Part shown: piece after piece, positions 1 to 14,000 of the stretch
How the letters are laid out: each line of letters starts with the position of its first letter
How positions within the stretch are numbered: position 1 is the stretch's first letter
Assembly: GCF_950023065.1 (NCBI RefSeq)
Contig: NC_088678.1
Coordinates: forward strand, 45,746,580 to 45,810,579
Length of the DNA: 64,000 nucleotides
DNA from: Planococcus citri
Lineage: Eukaryota > Arthropoda > Insecta > Hemiptera > Pseudococcidae
Direction of reading: 5' to 3'
Translations under genes and position numbers: made by a program
The notes under the pieces: model-generated
Told to the model about the DNA's origin: nothing
Seen by the model: the letters and a program-made list of their open reading frames with translations, nothing else
Database searches by the model: none

Positions 1-2974
1 CAAAATTTTTGCTAACACAAATTTTTCTGCCAAAATACCATTTTTGGACAGTAGGTACTTTATCAAACACACTTTATGTACTAACACAACAAACGTGAAT
101 GTAAAATGAATTTTGTCAGGTCTGGTCGAATGTCAGAACTGCATTTCCTCCAATTTTAGTAAAAAAAAAAAAAAAAAAAAAAAATACCCACCCGTTCAAA
201 ATCTAGAGTGGCATGACACTTACACACTGACTGCCCCTTGTATTTAATTCGGCGAAACAAAAAAAAAAGAATCCTACCTTCAACTTTGGTCGTCACTGTT
301 TTCGTCATATTTTACCGGTATCGCGAAACATTCACGTTCGTATAGGTAAATACAATGTAAATAATTAAAAGGAAAAAAAGAACTAAGCACTAAGAACGGC
401 ACCATTCAATATAACGTTGCTCGTATCGGTCGAAACTGGTTACTGGAGGTAAGTTGATTTGTGCGGAACCGGAGCGAAAGAGTTAGTTGAAAAAAAAAGA
501 CGTAGCTCTAGGTATACTTACAGTGCTTTGAGCTCGGTATTGGGAAGGCGCGCCCAACAATGAATGGATCACGCTATTGTACCAATAAAATGAGAGGAAA
601 CTAGTTGTTTCGAAAACTTACACGAATTTGTTCTAAAAGTAATGACGTTACGAATATTACCGCGTGAGGTTGACAATTGAAAATATTTGGAAATGAATGA
701 AGATCATATGAGTCTTAATTTGTATCGAAATGAATGGCAGGAGGAAGGAAGGGTAAAGTGCCTATACTTGTTCGTCCTGAGAAGTTTATCGTGATTTTCT
801 TTTTTTTGATGTTTTCAGGCGTGAAATTTCAACTTCGATATTCGCTTTTTAGTGGTACCTTAATGAGATGCGAAAACTACTCAACTTTTTTCCTATCGTT
901 ACAGTGTGCAATTTCTTATCAGAAATGGCTTCAGATAGGTCTTAAAATTACAGAAAATACATTTCAGTCCTATTCAGACGGATGCGATTACAGTTTTAAA
1001 TTTCTTCATAAAAAAGAAACTAGCTCTTATAGTTTTTTAAAGGAACTGTTCTATAAATTTCAACTAGTGGCCTAACATTTATGGTCTTTGATTGATTTTC
1101 AGAAATAGCCTACAGTTACGAGCATTTTGGAACTAAAATGTAAATACTGGGAAAGGATGCGGGTTGTAACCGTTCATCAAATTAGACTGTTGTATCGGCA
1201 CGAAGTATTTTTATTGCCTGTTTTATTTTATTACAGTTTTTTTTCACTCATGTGGCGAAAATTTTTCTCATGCGTCATATTTTTATTTTGTATCGAAAAG
1301 TAGCACGTTTATTACTTTGTTAATACGCTCAGTAGAGTCGACTGCATACCATTTCTGTTGAAAAAAAATCATCATTCGTATACATAAAGTACAATAAGAA
1401 ATGGAGGTGCATTGTCTAGCCATTTTCCGAAGTTGATGTTCAATTATTTTCAATAAGAAACATTTTTCTGAAAAATAAAAAAATGCCTACTTATGTTATT
1501 GTTTGAGTTTTTTTTAGTAGAAGACGAGAATTCTCAATACTCAAAATAAGTACCTATCTAAGATATTTTTTTAAAATAAATAAATATGTACGCCTACTTA
1601 CAGAATGGAAAAAAAGAAAAACACATTTTGTATTCAGAGAGGCAGGATGCATATTTTTCTATTATTCGAATTTCCTCCTCATCGAGTGTTCCTATCTCAT
1701 TCTCTATTCACAAATTCGAAAAAAATGAGAAATGGTACTATTTTTTAGCCCTTATGTATCCAATGAAATAAAAAAAGTCTCCTCAAAAATCACTATAATG
1801 GTATTAAAAAAATGTGATTCTGGCGCTCTGGTGGAGAAAACTGAGTAGTTAGGTACCTACAATGGAACAAAATATAATCTCCATCTTTTATCACGCCCGT
1901 TAGAAGCAATTTCATCAAATTTCAAAACAAGTAAATATTTTATATGGAAATCTTTCGGAGACGATGAGATGAACAAAAAGGTGCAAGATGGGTAGTCTAT
2001 CTTATACATTCAAGGAATTATTCGTTTCAATTTGCATGTTGTATCGTTCGCGTTTGATCTCTGCAGTGAAATGAACGACTCGACATAACTCTTTTAGTTT
2101 ACATTTACAAGAGGCCATCCAATGTGAATTAATTCGACAGATCATTCCCAGCTTGGATATCATGGGTAATTTAAGGAAAAATTCTTGGTATCGGATTTAT
2201 TTTTGCATATTGTAGAACCATTGATGAATAAGATGGAAAATATTGATTAATTGCTCAAAATTCTGAAGTCGACGTTGTATTCATGAATGATTTCAGAACA
2301 TTAATTTTGCTTCAAATCTTCAGAAGTTTCGGAATTCTTGATATTTTTTGATTTCTTTCTAGGAAATTGGAATTTGAAAAACATGAATCAAGGCATCAAC
2401 GCCTCAAAAAGTTTTAAATGTCTGAATCTCTTGATGATATTCTTGAAATTTTTTTACCCATTTTCTATTTCTTCGGCAATTTGGATTGGAATTATTTTTT
2501 TGTTTTTATTAATTTGTCGTTGAAGAGTTGTGATGCAAAATTTGCAAAATCATTTCATCGCAGGCTCAGTAATCATATTTTATAATAATTTAAAATTTTT
2601 TTAAAAAAATTATTTTGAAGAAAAAAAGCTAAAAAGATTGAAAAATTTAATTACTTTCTTCGCCGTTAGAGTGCGTTATATTCTCAAAATACAAATAACG
2701 GCAACACCGCGGTGTTATTGCTGCGCTATCATTCTATCATGTCTTCAACTTTCGTCAGCTGTTGTCTTTTATGTCAGTGTACTGTTATACGTTTGTTAAT
2801 CGTAGCTATGTGGTGCATAATATTTCTTTGTTTAAATTTGTCGTCTCATTCGATGTGATACGCTTTTAAAAAGAAAAAGATTTATCGTTGAACTGTATGT
2901 TACCTCGTAGTGTTTAAATTACGCTTTTACTATAAGTTTTCGTGGTGTTACGTTTACTTAAGATATCTGTAGAA
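1..2974. other. Upstream intergenic DNA and probable promoter of the UBE2R gene
   Basis: No convincing coding exon is seen here. The stretch contains poly-A/T runs (for example 161-184), AT-rich spacer and a GGCGCGCC site near 548-555. Roughly 2690-2970, just before the UBE2R start codon, is richer in CpG and is the likely promoter and 5' UTR. Several minus-strand sequences resemble splice donors (around 275-285, 525 and 620) and could be untranslated exons of a divergent gene to the left, but nothing coding supports this. The open frame at 734-1075 looks random. Confidence 0.4.
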
Positions 2975-5900
2975 ATGATGGCCACTAGTCCAACCACCAG
3001 CGCTGTTCGCACACTTTCTATGGAGTATAAAAGTTTACAAGAAGAACCAGTTGAAGGATTCCGCGTAAAGCTTGCCCAAAATGATAATTTGTTCGATTGG
3101 GAAGTGGCTATTTTTGGCCCTCCAGAAACGCTTTATCAGGGAGCTTATTTCAAAGTAAGCATTATTGTGTATAGACCTTGATTATAACAAGTAAGGATTA
3201 CCTACTCGTGTCGAGAGTACCAAAATATCACACCAACTTTCTACGCATTTATATTTATAAATTTATGATAATTCGTCAATGGTACGCTAATTTTGAATTT
3301 TGTTGATATTGTTGTGATAACCTTTACACGAGGATAAGTTCACTATACTAGTGCTCTCAAGGCAAACAACTTTGCGAGTATTTTTCTAATCGTTGTGCAT
3401 CTTTGTCATGTTCGATGTACTTCCGCTATGTCAACGTGTGTTTTTGTTTTGCAACTTCCTCGCAACTTTTCGAATCTGAAATAAGTAGACAATATCAATA
3501 ATTCCACCAAAATCAACGTTACTCATTTTCTTTAGTATATGAAAATTACTGGAGCATGTCGAGAGAAAGTTTTTACTCAGCTCGTCATTTAACCGTTCTA
3601 CTTGATGAATACATACGACGACGTTGCATCAACATAGATGCGTCATAGTGGTCGAACTGACGTCTTCTCTCGCATAAGATGAAAAAAAAACACGAACTTG
3701 TTTTGTATGTATTTTTTTGTATTAAATTCTAGGCACAAATGAAGTTCCCGTCAGATTATCCTTATTCGCCGCCCAGTATTCGTTTTCTCAATAAGATATG
3801 GCATCCAAATGTCTACGAGGTTCGTATTATGAAATTGATCACGGTCGAATACTCTTGAAAAAAAATTACCTCTTGTATGAATTTTCTAGAATGGTGATCT
3901 CTGCATATCAATTTTACACTCGCCTATAGATGACCCACAATCAGGAGAACTTCCATGTGAAAGATGGAATCCAACGCAGAACGTTCGGTTCGTGGAATAT
4001 TTCATCATTATAATGTTACGTAGCATTCGTTATCGAATGGATTAACTAACGTCGGATTAATTATTTTTCAGAACAATATTACTCTCTGTTATATCGTTGT
4101 TAAATGAACCTAACACCTGTAGTCCAGCCAATGTAGATGCGTCGATTATGTACAGACGTTGGAAAGATTCAAAAGGCAAAGATACAGAATACGAAAATAT
4201 CATAAGGTAACTTCAGTTTTTTCGTTTTTCTAACCTGATATTAGTATTAGGTATATCCTGAAAACTTATCACGTACTCCACGACGAAATCAGTTTAAATT
4301 CAAAAATAACTTATCGATTTTACTGCCGCAGTATTCTTAATTTATTCAAGTCAAACTAAAATTATCATTTCGCGAATCCCTCCATAGATGGCTGATAATG
4401 CGTAGTAGGACACTACATTGAAAAAATCTTGTTCAAGGAAATACCTGTTCTGTCAATATTTTTTTCTCTATAATGAAGAAAACTGTCTCCTAAACAAAGA
4501 CCAGCAAGTACTCAAGGTTGAAATACATACTTGAGAATTACCTACTCTTGGAAAATTACTCACGTTTAATTTCCGGTACCCAGCCTTAATTATTATCGTT
4601 ATGGTTCCTTCTCAAATGCTTATAAAATGTTGCAACGTAAATTATTAATCTCGCATTGTTCCCTATCACTCTTACTGCGTTTAATTATTACATATCGTAA
4701 ATGTTTGCTTATCGTCTTTTCCCCACCAGATAAATAATAGATACGTTGATGTGTGTATTCCTGGGCAAAATTTGAATCACACAATTCGGTGTGTTTTTTA
4801 GTTGAAATTTTCCGCTTTCGTTCCGTGAGTTATTGAGATAATATGTACATTGTACATGGTATCTAAATTTATTTTCGATTGATTGTCAACGTTCCTGTGT
4901 TTATAGGATTGTTCAGTCGTTTACCCAGTTTACAGGAGTTCTGTGTATTTTTGCTACTCAAGAACTGAAAGGCGATAGGGAGAGACTCTTATGATTGTTT
5001 GTCTCGACTTGAACAATTGAACATTCTTAAATAATGAAAATTTCTACGAAAAAATAGGGATCATTATTCATATGACTAGACTGAACCTTTGTTTTGGCTG
5101 GTCAAGTTATTCTAAAGATTGACAGGACAATTCATTATGTTTCCGCTTTCTACCAATATGGCCGATCGGAAGGACTAGTCAGGACACGTCAGGAGTAAAA
5201 AAAAAGACTGCGCATTGTGGTAGTTGTATTGTTCATCAGGGAAACCAGGGGTTCTCAGAATATGGCATTGTAGCAAAGCACATTCTTTTCCTCTAACACT
5301 AACAGTAACTCATTATCTCTGTCATGGAGAGCTATATTTTTTGCTAGTGATATGTACTTGAAATATGACATTGTAGCAGAGCACATTTTTTCCTTAAAAT
5401 TAACTCGTTATCTTTGCCATGGAAAGTTGTATTTTTTGATATTTCAAGAGCTAGAAAAAATTGAAATTTTACTCTTTGGTTCAAATTATGTAAGTTGAAA
5501 GTTTCAACAAAAATCAAAAGACAGTGACAGTGGCGTAAAACATTTGTGTTTTTCTGGAGGAAAGAGGTCATTTCTAAACATTTGTGCGAAAGAAAGAAAA
5601 GACCCTGCTTTGCTACCAAAACATATTTTGACTCATGTATCCCTGGTTTTCCCCCGTTAAACTAAGGTTATTTTCTGCTTCTTTCTGTCAATTCTGAATT
5701 AAAATTAGTACCCTCTCTTTAAACCCCTCCTCTACGCAAAATTCAAGGCAGTAAGATTTTTGAATTTGAAAAAAATGAATTATCGTGCTTTTGCAAACCG
5801 AAAATGGAAATAGAATATTTGCAGTCTTTTCTGTGTAGTGTTCGAGTCCCATTTGCGATGATCATAATATGTATATTTTTGATGATCTTAATAATATTCT

Positions 5901-6721
5901 TAAAATCTGTTTTTTTTTTCTTGAAAAAATTACAATTAAGATTGAGCAATTAAAACTCTGCGAATGGAAAATTCTGTTTTTATGTGATGAACCCTAAAAG
6001 TATAAATTTGGTTGCTTGCTCACATCGAATGTTGCTTCAACAAACGAGAACATTTCTTTGGTGAATTTAATATTCTCAATTTGAGAACTGTAACTACTCC
6101 GAACTTCAAAAATTTCCAAAGTGTTGATACCTAATTTTGAAATTTGTTATCTGAAATTTTTACTCTTGAGTCTTGACCATCCTATGGATGTCCCAACTTT
6201 TGAAATTAAAACGGCTCGAATTCAATTATAAACTCACGCGAGATTCCTTCGTGAGTAATCGAGAATTATGCTTTATTCGTATTCGTTCATTAATGATACC
6301 AAAAAATGGAAGAAATTTAACGTATGTACATTATACAATAACGTCGTCGAGTTTACGTTCATAAAAAACAATAAATAATAATATTAACCTTATCGATGCA
6401 ATCCAATCTCGATATCGTGCAATTAATACTCCTTTCTCTGTCGTAAAATTACAATACACTCGAGATTCATTAATAAATAAATGTTTTAATTTGTTTAGAA
6501 AACAAGTATCAAGTACTCGACACGAGGCAGAAAAAGATGGCGTTACTATACCCATGACATTGGAAGATTACTGCGTGAAAACGAAAGTACGCCCGCAAGA
6601 CGAATCTCTCGATATGACCGATTTTTACGTCGATGATTTCGATGACTCCGATGACTGCGAGTCAGATATCGATGATGCCGACGAAGCAGACAAAGACGAT
6701 AGTGGAAACGAAGAATCGTAA
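2975..6721 (+). CDS. UBE2R: Ubiquitin-conjugating enzyme E2 R (Cdc34-like)
   Basis: Coding exons are 2975-3154, 3733-3819, 3890-3987, 4072-4206 and 6499-6721. Together they give 240 aa in one frame with GT/AG introns. The protein carries the UBC fold with the active-site Cys at residue 94 (NGDLCISILH). It is followed by the Cdc34-specific acidic insertion (DDPQSGELPCERWNPTQNV, about 103-121) and the SLLNEPNTCSPANVDAS segment. The last exon ends in a strongly acidic Asp/Glu tail (about residues 205-240), as in Cdc34/UBE2R1/UBE2R2, which are 236-238 aa. Family members charge ubiquitin and work with SCF cullin-RING ligases to build K48 chains; the acidic tail binds cullin. Two adjacent ATGs stand at the start (2975 and 2978). 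Intron 4 is 2.3 kb and contains a TIR-like repeat. A possible ATTAAA poly(A) signal lies at 6943-6948. Confidence 0.95.
5237..5655. repeat. TIR-like element with an internal tandem duplication, inside UBE2R intron 4
   Basis: The left end (CAGGGAAACCAGGG, 5237-5250, running on to a gtagcaaag motif) is imperfectly inverted at the right end (5600-5655, gtagcaaag then aaaccaggg on the minus strand). Inside, a unit of about 90 bp starting at about 5259 (atggcattgtagcaaagcac) is repeated in diverged form at about 5357 (atgacattgtagcagagcac). No clear target-site duplication was found, so the family is unassigned. The minus-strand open frame across it is not a gene. Confidence 0.45.
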
Positions 6722-8445
6722 TGCATTTTTCTCGTTTATTGTACCTATGTTCCCCATGCCGAGGTGGAGATGTAAACGTGATGCAAGTATTTTGAAACAA
6801 ACCCCAAATACCAATGGGGGTATTTCTCCTCCTCTTTTTTTTACTCGTTGCAAAAACAAATTTAAATTTACTCTGTTAGGGTCTTTTTTTTTTTTTTGAA
6901 AAAATTTTCCTCTTGTTTTCCTAATTCTTCATGTAACACATTATTAAAGTGACTATGTAATTTCGAATCAATCGTTGTAAATCAGTTTTTTTTACCAGCT
7001 TCGAAGTAATAATCGTGTTATTATTGTGTAATTTGTGTACAAAAATTTCAATGTAGAGGTATTTTTTTTTATTTCTTAATTTAGTAAATATTTGGCGTGT
7101 AAATTTTGTATTTTATACCTTTTTGAATTCGCTCGTAGAGGTATTTGCGTGTAAAAATTTGCAAAAAAGGAAATCCAGAGTCTTCTTATAGATACAAATC
7201 GATGTAGGCGTAAACTTAATTAATCCTCGCTTATTAACGAACGTAGGGTATTTGTATGATTTTTCAGTTGCTTTAATATTTTGCATTTGTTCGATTGCCG
7301 GCAATTAAACAAAGGCTCCCTTTATTTTAATCAAGACGTGATCGTGATTATTTCTTGACGTTCAAAATGTTCAATCGATTCACGCTATCGCTAAAAATCC
7401 GCTGAGAAAACTGAAAAAGGTTTTATTATAAACGGAAAACAGTTATTTTATTTACATGAAGCATTTCCTAGCGGTTTTCTTAACATAACATTATTTTGTT
7501 CATGGCGTTTTATAAAAATGGCAAAATTACAAGAATGAATTGTCGTTGAAGTTCTCATTTCATGTAGCTTAAATACATACACACAAATGAAATTTTACTA
7601 ACATCCTCCCGATAATACATATTATAAAAATAATATAATTGTACTGCTGTTGTTCCTGAAACATTTTAGTATCGTTATACAAAACCACTGTACGTAAGTT
7701 GCATATCTACCTCTTCAAATATAAATATTTTCTTATTCACGAGTGTTTGAATTTCCATCTTCGGTTTATTTTTTTCATGTCGCTCTAATGATCCGAATTT
7801 CTGAAAAATAATAGTTTCAAGTATTTTAAATTATCGTTGAATGGCGCAAAAACGTGAAGGAATGTTAAAGTATGAGCCAAAGTGTCTCGATGAAAGATAT
7901 GGACTAATGTTGATAAGAGGTTTTCGTGATTTAAACAATGTAATTTGTTAATGACCATGAAAATTTTACTCAATATCGAACTGGGCTATAAAATAATATA
8001 AATCGAGTGTTCAACAATGAAAATATAAAATAATCTTTTGTGAAAAAAAAGTTTTTTTTTGCGTCGCACCTGAATACTTTAGTACACTTTCTTATCAATA
8101 CTTAAGTAATTAACCACGTGAATTTGATTTGAACTATTATTCTGAACAACGAATTTCATTCATTAAAAAAATTATCTACCGAGGAGTTGTTATAATGGGT
8201 GTACTCGTATTCAGCATACCGGTTAATCTTACACTAGGTGCACTGCGTGCTCAAGTATAGAGCATTGCTTTGATATCATTGATTAATTATGTCAAACCTC
8301 AATATTTATTTTTGAAATTATGATAGCTTTTTATTTATTTTGTTATTTTATAACTTTGCCTGTGGTTTGGGGCTATACTTCAAAAAATTGCATTATTGAA
8401 ACCACACCAGTGTATTTGAATAAAAATAATTTATTATTACTTACT
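6722..8445. other. Convergent intergenic region, UBE2R 3' end to DIP 3' end
   Basis: This holds the 3' UTR of UBE2R on the plus strand and of the DIP gene on the minus strand. TTTATT sequences at 8305-8310 and 8331-8340 are minus-strand AATAAA poly(A) signals about 110-140 bp past the DIP stop. The rest is AT-rich with no supported gene; the small open frames at 7113-7304 and 7785-7973 have no recognisable features. Confidence 0.5.
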
Positions 8446-10997
8446 TCACAAATATTTAATGATGATATGAACGTAGCCAAAAATGAGTAAATGAAGATTC
8501 CATCTAGTATGATCTGAAAAAAATTTCAAAAAATGAGCTTTATAATATACATGAGTAAAATAGGTACAAGTGCAAGTGACAGAATATTTTCCAAAACCTT
8601 CAAATTCAAGTGATTTTAGAGAAAAGATCTCATACTTTTTTGTACTAGAGGATTTTTTCGCGCGTTCTATTAATAGGTACTTCAATTATTTGTTATAGTC
8701 TTTTTTTCCTTTTTCAATTACAGATGAGTAATTAAAGTAGGTACCTATGAGTAAATAATGAACCAAGGTAATGAAAATGGCGAACGTGACTCGAATATTT
8801 CATTATTCATTTCATCAAACATTTTCGAATTGTTTTTTTTTATCAACCCATCGATTAAAATTGATAATGGAACTTTTTTATCAAACCGTGTACCTATAAA
8901 CTTTTTGTCTGTACTTAATGTTGAAATTACAACGTTGAAATAAAGTCGAAAACTTTTTAAAACAGAATCGACGCGTTACGTAGCTACCTATAAATAATTG
9001 ATTCTTTTCGTACAAATAACATCTTAAGTTGAAGAAGACTTAATTTATCGCCTCCTGTGTCAGAAAATTACCTGCGGAATTGGTAATTTTTTTAGGAAAA
9101 AGAATTTCATTGATGTTGTAGGGCGGACTATGTAAATTCGAAGATACGTTGAATTTTAAGCTGCTTTTGAATAAATGATTTTTTTCTATTTTATTTTGGA
9201 TTCTGTGATGAGGTGAAGTGTCCGTTGTTCCTGTAAACAAGACTAAAGTTACAATTTAAGAAACAATAATGACTCGAAGAAACCTGAATAGACGAATAAA
9301 CCGTACCTTTATGAAATATTGCTGAATGTACGGTGGTTATTTGAGCTAGTGATTCTATCGTAGTGGAAGTTATGTATTCTGTGAATAAACAATTGAGAAA
9401 AATTATTAAACGGAAAATTTTATCAATATGTATCTTATGTGTTTTCTTACCGTATAACCGAACTGTGCCTTCTGTTTCCCCCAATGAATTTTTGGATAAA
9501 CATCGATACTCGCCGAAATCACTTTTAGTTATATTTTGTATGATCAATTTGGTGTAAGTACGATAACTATTGGAAGTTGTACGAATATTATGTTTGGAAC
9601 TTTGTGAAATATAATCGTCATTCAGCATCCAGTAAGTCGTTGCTAGAGGATTTGCTTCTGTTTGACATTCCAAAACAACGTTTGATCCTAACGAACTGGC
9701 GATTAGCTGATTGGTGACTATCACAATTGGTGAAACTAAAGAAGAAAAAACGTGAAATTATCGTGATGTTGGATTTAAAATTTTGAAAAGATTTATTTGA
9801 ATATTAAAGGGGTATTTACATTCGACATTTATGAATATCTTTTTGATAACAGCTGGAGGAGCTCCATTCGCTGCTATGCATAAATACCCAGCTATATCAG
9901 TTCGACTGATTCTTTCAAAGTGTATTTTTTCACCAGTGAAAGCAGGACCTGCAAAGTAGTTCTTGGAGGTCAAGTTCGAGGTTCTCGATGAGTATTATCG
10001 TTTAAAATAAAACAAATGTTCAAGGTCGTATCAGTAGATAATGTCAACAACAGGCCTAATAAACACGATTTCTTGGAATTGTAGGTAAAGTTTTGGTTTC
10101 AGTGAAGTAAGTGGGCTAGATAATACAGGATAAAACTTTTTAACAGAAATAATCCAACAATCGCTGTCATTCTCGAATCCCTGAATAAGAAATTCCTTTA
10201 TCTACACAATTTACGATTGAAAAAACGCTTCTGTTCAGGATATTTCTGTGACCTATTTAGAATTTATAAATGTTTAGTTCTTCAAGGTCCCTCAACTTTG
10301 ACGAACATCACGTCAATAATTGGCATAACTCATCACTGAGCAATAGATACCTACTCACGAAATGATTTACAACAACTGCCACTAGCTCTCTTCTCATCAG
10401 AAAATACATATCATTCAAAAATTATTTTTACAACAATCTATGTTGCAATAAACCTTTTGATATCGTACATCTACGTATTTCGATGCATTTTTTAAAAATT
10501 TCTCGATAAAAATATCATGCTTGAGTATTCATTAATAAATGTTGAAAATGATTATTACATCTTACCTACCTTTAGTTTTTTTATTTAAGACAATATCCCC
10601 TGCGTCTTCTCTTTTCCATACAATTCTGGGAGGTGGAAAACCTTGAGCTTTACACGTCAATGTTAAATTTTGATTTTCTCTTACAGCTACGGTGGCAGAA
10701 CTTGTTGTGCCATCTTCAATGAAAACTGGAGGAACTGAAATTTTAAAATGCAATGAAATACTTACGAGTGTAAGTAAAAGAGAACGTTGGCCAAAATTCT
10801 AAAAATGAAGGATTCATTTCAGTTTTTTTTTAATTTACAGAAAATTATGATATCAAAACTTGAATCGTGACAAACAATAATTTTTGTGGGTGGTGGCAAA
10901 AGGGATAGGAAAAAATAACAATTTGGGTTGAGAAACTGGAGAACAAATTCATCACATTGTATTTTGGCAATTTTTACCATCGCTTCTAAATTTTTCG

Positions 10998-11032
<35 letters not shown>

Positions 11033-14000
11033 AAAACCAAAACCCGGCCACAATACTTTTCTCGCTTTATTTTTCACAACATTTTTTTTGTGGTGTTGAG
11101 CCACAATTTTGAAAAGTAGTTTGTTGCAAAGGAAATGGGTAATTTTCACAGTAATTTTTTCAAATTTTTTTTTTTTTTTGGGTGTTTGTAATTACCTACT
11201 AGATTATTATTTATTACACCCGTCGTATGAGATTTAAATCGAGTTGGTAAGGTCAAGTTTTTTAATTAGGTCTAAGAATTTTTTAATTTCGGAAGGGTCG
11301 TCTGGTATGAATAGGGATCTTTCATCTATTTGTAGGGACAGTCTGTGCTGATGTAAGGAGGATTGTTGGCTTTCACTTTTTGTAATTATTATGAAAATTT
11401 GAATTTTCATATTGAAAGTTCAAATTCGATCTCTCCAAATTCCGATTGCTGATTTTGAATTCATAATTTAATCTCTTTGAAGCTTCGTAAACAAATTTAC
11501 ACAAAATCCATTGAACTCGTATTAAAAATCAAGTGAAATTAGAGAACCCGCTTCTTTTTCGTTCCAGTATTTACGGCAAACTTGTTATGCAATTTCATTA
11601 ACGTATGTATTCTACGATTGCATAACCGGTTTGCCATGAATTTACATCAACGAAGGATTTTCTGGTCTAGCTTTGCTTGGACCCGGAATTTTCTCGCTAA
11701 TTCGTCTTGTCGATAATAATTTACAATAAAAAATATAGGTACCTATATACTTAGTACGTATGTACTGTAGGTACATATAAAATATATCTATGACAATTTT
11801 TCCATACACAGGCAATTTTTTTATTGGTACAATTATTTTGTCATTAATTTTAACATAGGTAAGTCATCAAATGATTGAATTGAATGATGAGAACGAGTGA
11901 ATTTTATTCTTGTCCATCATTTCTCAATATCACAGTACCTAACTGTAGTCTTCCCATTCATCAATTTTTCATTTCATTCAACGGAAAAAAAATTTTAAAG
12001 AAGATATTCGCATACCTATATCCAAATTACAATAGAAAATATCCACGTAATCATGACTTTTGTAAACACAAAAATTATAATTTTCTTGTTGCGTTGTCAT
12101 TGTCAAAGAGTGAATGAAGTAGGTATACACGCTTCATAGATGATGAGTATTTTACGAAACGCCACATATTTTTCAATTTTCTATTTACCTTAGTTAAATG
12201 AAATTTAATTTGCATTCGTTTACTTTTAAATGAGAACTTTTAAAGTAGAGAAATATTAACATATTAACAACGTTTCTACGGTTTTGTCGACACAAAAATA
12301 AACAAATTCGTTTTGTCGTCATTTTTGCTTACAAGCGAATGAAAAAAAATTAGGTGTAGAATCATACGCGAGTATACCTAAATGAGTGTAAAATATCCCC
12401 TTTTTTTCACTCCTAACATCGGGATGATTTTTTTTTTTTATTTCACGGTAACAGAATAGTTATTCATACGGAACTTCTTAAGTTTTGCCATTTTGAAGGG
12501 AAGCGTTGAATTAAAGATGCGAATAAAGTTAATGGTAAAAAATATCTCTCGACTGTATCAATAAGAAATGAAAATTGACAATAGCTAGACGTTTTGAAAA
12601 CCATTCGAGAAGCGCGGTAAGAGGTTAATATTTAATTTGGCTGGCAAAACGCGAGGGTGGAATTTAAACGCGGTGGAAAAGAGAAGCATAAAAATTCATC
12701 GGTAATTACGAATACAAATTCACATGTAAAGAAGGATAAAAATGTTGTTTCGAGTAAGTAAGCGAGTATAATTATATTCTAATATCGATTCCATTCTTCT
12801 TCTTTTTTTTTCGAGCACATTAAGAGGAAAATTTATCATAATGTCATTAAAATTATAGGGTGTGTGAAGAGTAGGCATCTCTACGAAATTAAACAGAGTA
12901 GGTACAAATAATCAAAGCGTCATCGTGCGTAGAAGGTGAAAAAAAATTACCTATAACTTGAAGATATCCTACTTGACTCATGATAGGATTGGTATTCACT
13001 TGACACATGTAATATCCACGATCCTCTTGTTGTACTCTGGTCACGTGTAAAATCCAGCTGTTTTTATTATTTACCGAAATACTATAACGGGGTATTCGCG
13101 ATATGACGTGTTTATGCATTGTTACTACCATTTTTCTATCGATATGTATCCATAGGACCTGAAAGAAAAGTCGAAATTCATGCCTATTAGATACATATAG
13201 GTATTTTAAGTAAGATACGCACGTAGATGTATCTACCTACTCGTATTCGTACTTGTATATGATTCTTCCCTTTTTATACCAAAATACTGCGTTAGTACAG
13301 CTCGAAAAAACCGAGCATTTCTTTGAATCCCTACTGAAGCCGGGAGCTAATTCTTTCATGTTGAATCTCATTATTTCATATGCCTCGTATTTAATAATTA
13401 ACTAGTAGCTTTGAAAAATGTTAATGTTATATCTTTGTCGAGTATCGTGATATTTAACAAGACACGTTTGTTAAACTATGTGCAAACATATTAGTGTCTT
13501 TTTTTTTTGTATTCGCAATTGTTTGTTTATCGAACTAATGCACATTGCCGAGGACCAGACGAAGGAATTTTACTCGCTTTGGCTGACTTTTTTTACGATT
13601 TGAAGAAATTGACTGGTTTGTTGTGTTTTTAAAAACGGTGCTTTCAGTTTCCGTAGGAAATATGTAACTATTAAAATTCATCAATTTATTTAATTTTTCC
13701 CTTTAAACTTGGAATTCTGATTCAATTCATATTAGGTAGGTATTGTCATCAAGAACTATCTGCATGAGTGTCGAAAATCTAGCAATTAAGTCAACTTAAA
13801 CACTATAAATAAAAATAAAACAAAATCACTCGTTAAGAATTCAATTTCAAAATGAAAACCTAACCACTTTTTTAAAATAGGATAGGTATTCAGAAAGTTC
13901 ATCGATAAGTTTTAATTGACTTGACGAAATATTGCAACATTTCAAGTAAATATAAATGTGTCTAATACGCGTAGGTATCTAAAGTTTTTAGGGTTTTTTT

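Noticed and set aside
734..1075. 113-codon open frame starting MAGGRKGK
   Set aside because: The first residues look basic and plausible, but the rest is Phe/Ser-rich translation of AT-rich DNA with no domain, no splice partner and no promoter signal.
9363..9557. Plus-strand open frame of 64 codons
   Set aside because: It overlaps DIP exons 6 and 7 on the opposite strand, which are supported by Ig motifs and splice phases.
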